9,031 bases of DNA from Candidatus Hydrogenedentota bacterium (GTDB lineage Bacteria > Hydrogenedentota > Hydrogenedentia > Hydrogenedentales > JAEUWI01), in the NCBI GenBank assembly GCA_030430835.1, contig JAUIKJ010000096.1, forward strand, positions 1-9,031. The letters run 5' to 3'. The notes under the pieces were generated by a model. The model worked only from the letters and a program-made list of their open reading frames with translations, was not told where the DNA came from and did no database searches. This document shows, in pieces, positions 6,810-9,031 of this stretch. The translations under genes and the position numbers were made by a program. Position 1 is the stretch's first letter, and each line of letters begins with the position of its first letter.

Positions 6810-8738
6810 CTACTCCGGGATCGTGCCCAGATCGATGTCCAACACCACGGGCCGGCCGAAGAAGCCCTGGGCCGCGTCGAAGAAGCCCACCTTGAACTGG
6901 TAGTTAATTGGCTCCGCGTTCACGCGCAAGGGCAGGATGACGAAGCTGCCCGGCTCCCACTGGGTCGCCGGCGGATTGGTCTCGGTCGTCCATTCAATAT
7001 AGCCCTGGGCGCGGTAGTCGGGCGGCAGGTAGTGCAGTTCACTGTCGGCGACATGCCCGCGCAGGTACATGCGCCAGTCCTTCGTAATGGCCTTGTCCAC
7101 ACGGAAGGAAAAGCGAAATTCATAGGCCTGCGGACTCAGCCGGAGGACATCGGCCTGCACGAAGGACAATGCATCGTTGATCGCGTAGTCTGCCGGGAAG
7201 GCCGACATGAGGGCGGTGAATCGGTCGCGGGCATGGGTCTGCAGGGTGGGTGACAGTCCATCGAAGGCTTCACTGCGCAACAGCAAGAACAGGTCGTAGG
7301 ACCCCAACCCATCGATCTCGCTCGTGTCTTCCACCTGCTCCACCTGTTCCTGCCGCACCACTTCCTGGCGCGCCGCCTCTTCGATCACGGTCTCGGCCTG
7401 TGCCAGCCGCGGCCCCTCCCCGCCGACCGCGCCCAACGGCGGCACACCGGGCGCGAGATGGATCGTCTCGCGATACACCGAGAGTACGTCGCCCGTCTCT
7501 TCCGCGCTCAGTGGAATATCGACCCGCTTCAAGTCGCCATAGGGCGCGACACTGAGGTTGCCGTAGGGAAAGAGCAATGCCACGACGAGCAACACCGCGA
7601 GCCCCCGCCGCGCGCCTGGCGTGGGGATCATCGCAACCGGCATGGCCGCAAAGATCGCAAGGGCCGGTAGAACGGGAAAGATCGCGCGGGCCGTGGGCGT
7701 ACCCAGGTAGGGAATCGCGAGAAAGAGCACCAGCACGGGCCAGAAGAACAACAATGCGGACGCCGCTTTCCGGAGGGCCGGCGCGGCGAGGGCAACGATC
7801 ATGCCGAGGAGCGCAAGTACCAGCAAGGGCAGAAAGACACCCTCGTTCACCGCAGTCGCCAACCAGGACAGCAAGAGCCCCAGCGGGTCCGATGCGACGA
7901 TGCGCTCGGGTTCAGCCGCGGCCACGTCGTCGGCCGCCTTGGCGAGGGCCTCGGCATTGCGAAAGAACCACGGCGCGGCCACGCCGCCGCCGGCGACAAT
8001 GGCCACAAGCAGGTTAATGGCGAGACGGCCCGTCTCGGCCGCGTCCGCCGCCCCACGCTGTGAATCTTGCGCGATTGCAAGTAGCCCCATCACCGCAGTC
8101 ACGATCACCATGGGCACCAGGTAGATCCATGCCGCGGGTGCAGCGAGCAGCGCCACCCCGCCCAGCACCCCCGCAAGAAAGGCCCACCCCCCACGCCGAA
8201 AACCTTCGGACCGCAACGCGGCGTAGAGCGCCCAGAAGACTAGCGCGGCCGTGAGGACATCCGGCACGAAGATCCGGCTCGCCGTATAGATAATCGGCAT
8301 CAGCCCGGTAATCGCGGCGGCAAGAACCGCCATGGGCGGGTCCAGGACACGCCGCGCAAGGGCGTACACCGCAATGAGCAGGAGCAGAAGCGCCAGGGTA
8401 CTGGTCAAGGCCGCGGCATCCTGCCAAGCGCCGGTCAACTCCAGCGCCACGCCCCCCAGCAACGACAGCAGAGGCGCGGGTGGATTGCCCGGGCGCACAT
8501 CGCCCACGCGCACGAGTCGGTTCAGCAGGGTACCGGCATCGTCGCCAAAGAGCGCCTCACGGTAATACACCGCTTGCGCATCGCGGACCGCAATCTCGTC
8601 CACCGCCACACGCGTATCCGCGTTGAGCCAGACCAGGTTGGCCACCAGATGTGCGGCGAGCATCGCCAACAGCAACGCCACCGCCTGCCACGGATTGGGC
8701 TGGGTCGGTGGTGGCCCTTGCTTTCGTGTTGACGCCAT
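6810..8738 (-). CDS. GT39-like polytopic membrane protein with Glu-rich linker and soluble C-terminal domain
   Basis: The product is 642 residues. A first membrane helix (about 17-38) is followed by a loop with Asp47-Glu48 (VAVDEIAV), the D-E position of ArnT/PMT-type transferases, and GNPPAPLLSLL at about 80-90, resembling the conserved 'hPPl' loop. Roughly ten or more hydrophobic segments continue to about 395. A Glu/Gln/Val-rich stretch (446-476) looks like a helix or coiled-coil linker. The last ~115 residues (527-642) are soluble and beta-rich, with GHVAD, QWEPGSFVILPLRV and YQFKVGFFD, a pattern like the sandwich domains that end some membrane glycosyltransferases. It would use a polyprenyl-linked sugar; substrate unknown. 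ATG at 8738 is chosen: GGGGAA lies four bases upstream and a promoter at 8774-8803 fits it. A longer TTG start (8774) would fall inside the -10 box. Its TAG lies 7 bp from the convergent preceding gene. Confidence 0.82.
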   Translation of the reverse strand: MASTRKQGPPPTQPNPWQAVALLLAMLAAHLVANLVWLNADTRVAVDEIAVRDAQAVYYREALFGDDAGTLLNRLVRVGDVRPGNPPAPLLSLLGGVALELTGAWQDAAALTSTLALLLLLIAVYALARRVLDPPMAVLAAAITGLMPIIYTASRIFVPDVLTAALVFWALYAALRSEGFRRGGWAFLAGVLGGVALLAAPAAWIYLVPMVIVTAVMGLLAIAQDSQRGAADAAETGRLAINLLVAIVAGGGVAAPWFFRNAEALAKAADDVAAAEPERIVASDPLGLLLSWLATAVNEGVFLPLLVLALLGMIVALAAPALRKAASALLFFWPVLVLFLAIPYLGTPTARAIFPVLPALAIFAAMPVAMIPTPGARRGLAVLLVVALLFPYGNLSVAPYGDLKRVDIPLSAEETGDVLSVYRETIHLAPGVPPLGAVGGEGPRLAQAETVIEEAARQEVVRQEQVEQVEDTSEIDGLGSYDLFLLLRSEAFDGLSPTLQTHARDRFTALMSAFPADYAINDALSFVQADVLRLSPQAYEFRFSFRVDKAITKDWRMYLRGHVADSELHYLPPDYRAQGYIEWTTETNPPATQWEPGSFVILPLRVNAEPINYQFKVGFFDAAQGFFGRPVVLDIDLGTIPE

Positions 8739-8773
8739 AAGCTTCCCCGCATAACCAGGATTACGCAGGGCCA

Positions 8774-8803
8774 ATTATAGGCTGCCGCGCATTCTCGCGC
8801 CAA
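8774..8803 (-). promoter_or_regulatory. Sigma70-type promoter for the 6810-8738 gene
   Basis: Reading the minus strand, TTGGCG (8803-8798) is followed after 18 bases by a perfect TATAAT (8779-8774). The predicted transcription start near 8767 leaves a leader of about 29 nt with GGGGAA before the ATG at 8738. TTGGCG matches 4 of 6 consensus bases. The -10 box is striking in a high-GC window, and the whole promoter lies in the gap after the upstream gene's stop codon. Confidence 0.6.
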
Positions 8804-8806
8804 TGA

Positions 8807-9031
8807 TCAGCCGCCGGGCTGTCCGGATAGCAGCAAGGGCGCCAAGGGACAGCCCTCGCAACGCGGTTGTGCGCGGCAAAAATCCTTGCCGGTATGCACG
8901 ATGAGCCCATGGAATTCCTGGAAGTACGCCAGTTCCTGATCCAGATGATCCTCAAAGATCGCGCGAAGTTCCTCGTATCCGATCTTGGAGTCGACGTGCC
9001 CGTGGCGACTCAGTATCCGGCGCGTGTAGGC
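8807..9031 (-). CDS. Endonuclease III-like (HhH-GPD) DNA repair protein, C-terminal fragment
   Basis: Read on the minus strand from the window edge, 74 codons run to a TGA at 8809-8807; the start and most of the gene lie beyond the window. The fragment begins AYTRRILSRHGHVD, passes through YEELRAIFEDHL and reaches EFHGLIVHTGKDFC, then CRAQPRCEGCPL. This is the C-terminal helix and iron-sulfur cluster loop of HhH-GPD glycosylases, close to the 'EfHaLIV..GK..C...PrC..CPL' pattern of endonuclease III-related base-excision enzymes, which remove damaged bases from DNA. Three cysteines (52, 58, 61 of the fragment) are spaced C-x5-C-x2-C. The usual fourth, about six residues later, is replaced by Leu. 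The gap to the next gene on the same strand is 68 bp and contains that gene's promoter, so an operon link is uncertain. Confidence 0.75.
   Translation of the reverse strand, partial: AYTRRILSRHGHVDSKIGYEELRAIFEDHLDQELAYFQEFHGLIVHTGKDFCRAQPRCEGCPLAPLLLSGQPGG

Noticed and set aside
8739..8774. 12-codon N-terminal extension of the 6810-8738 gene from a TTG
   Set aside because: The TTG overlaps the TATAAT box of the likely promoter, while the ATG at 8738 has its own GGGGAA.
8761..8955. 64-codon minus-strand frame at the window end
   Set aside because: It is out of frame with the endonuclease III-like fragment, whose cluster cysteines and conserved helices identify the true frame.

Overview
The window is a 9 kb stretch of a high-GC bacterial chromosome. 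It is gene-dense, with tight start/stop overlaps and GTG starts. The gene content is mostly cell-envelope chemistry: an ordinary sulfatase C-terminus, three large polytopic membrane proteins of the GT-C (PMT/ArnT/YfhO) type, a stand-alone MprF-like aminoacyl-lipid transferase domain, and a degenerate sulfatase. Abundant sulfatases plus YfhO-type proteins would fit Planctomycetota, Lentisphaerota, Hydrogenedentota or a similar sulfatase-rich lineage. That is inference from gene content; no marker gene here fixes the taxonomy.

Layout. (1) 1-2875, plus strand: the end of a sulfatase, a GT39-like membrane glycosyltransferase (531-1895) and a DUF2156/MprF-C-like protein (1895-2875). They are joined by 4-base and 1-base start/stop overlaps and so are very likely one operon. 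(2) 2876-3075: a 200 bp convergent intergenic gap with two adjacent perfect inverted repeats. (3) 3076-3348, minus strand: a 90-residue protein of unknown function. (4) 3349-3557: a 209 bp divergent intergenic region with a 7 bp dyad just upstream of the next start. (5) 3558-6802, plus strand: a YfhO-family membrane protein and, overlapping by one base, a 330-residue sulfatase-fold protein that has lost most of its recognisable catalytic motifs. (6) 6810-8738, minus strand: another GT39-like membrane protein with a Glu-rich linker and a soluble C-terminal domain, ending only 7 bp from the preceding gene and preceded by a good sigma70-type promoter (TTGGCG, 18 bp, TATAAT). (7) 8807-9031, minus strand: the C-terminus of an endonuclease III-like (HhH-GPD) DNA repair protein with only three of the usual four cluster cysteines.

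How the genes may work together (inference): GT-C enzymes move sugars from polyprenyl-phosphate carriers to extracytoplasmic acceptors, DUF2156 proteins transfer aminoacyl groups to lipids, and sulfatase-fold proteins cleave or bind sulfated or phosphorylated glycans. The cluster therefore looks like an envelope glycan/lipid modification region. The most unusual item is the YfhO plus catalytically degenerate sulfatase pair. I see no tRNA, rRNA, CRISPR array, insertion sequence or phage gene.
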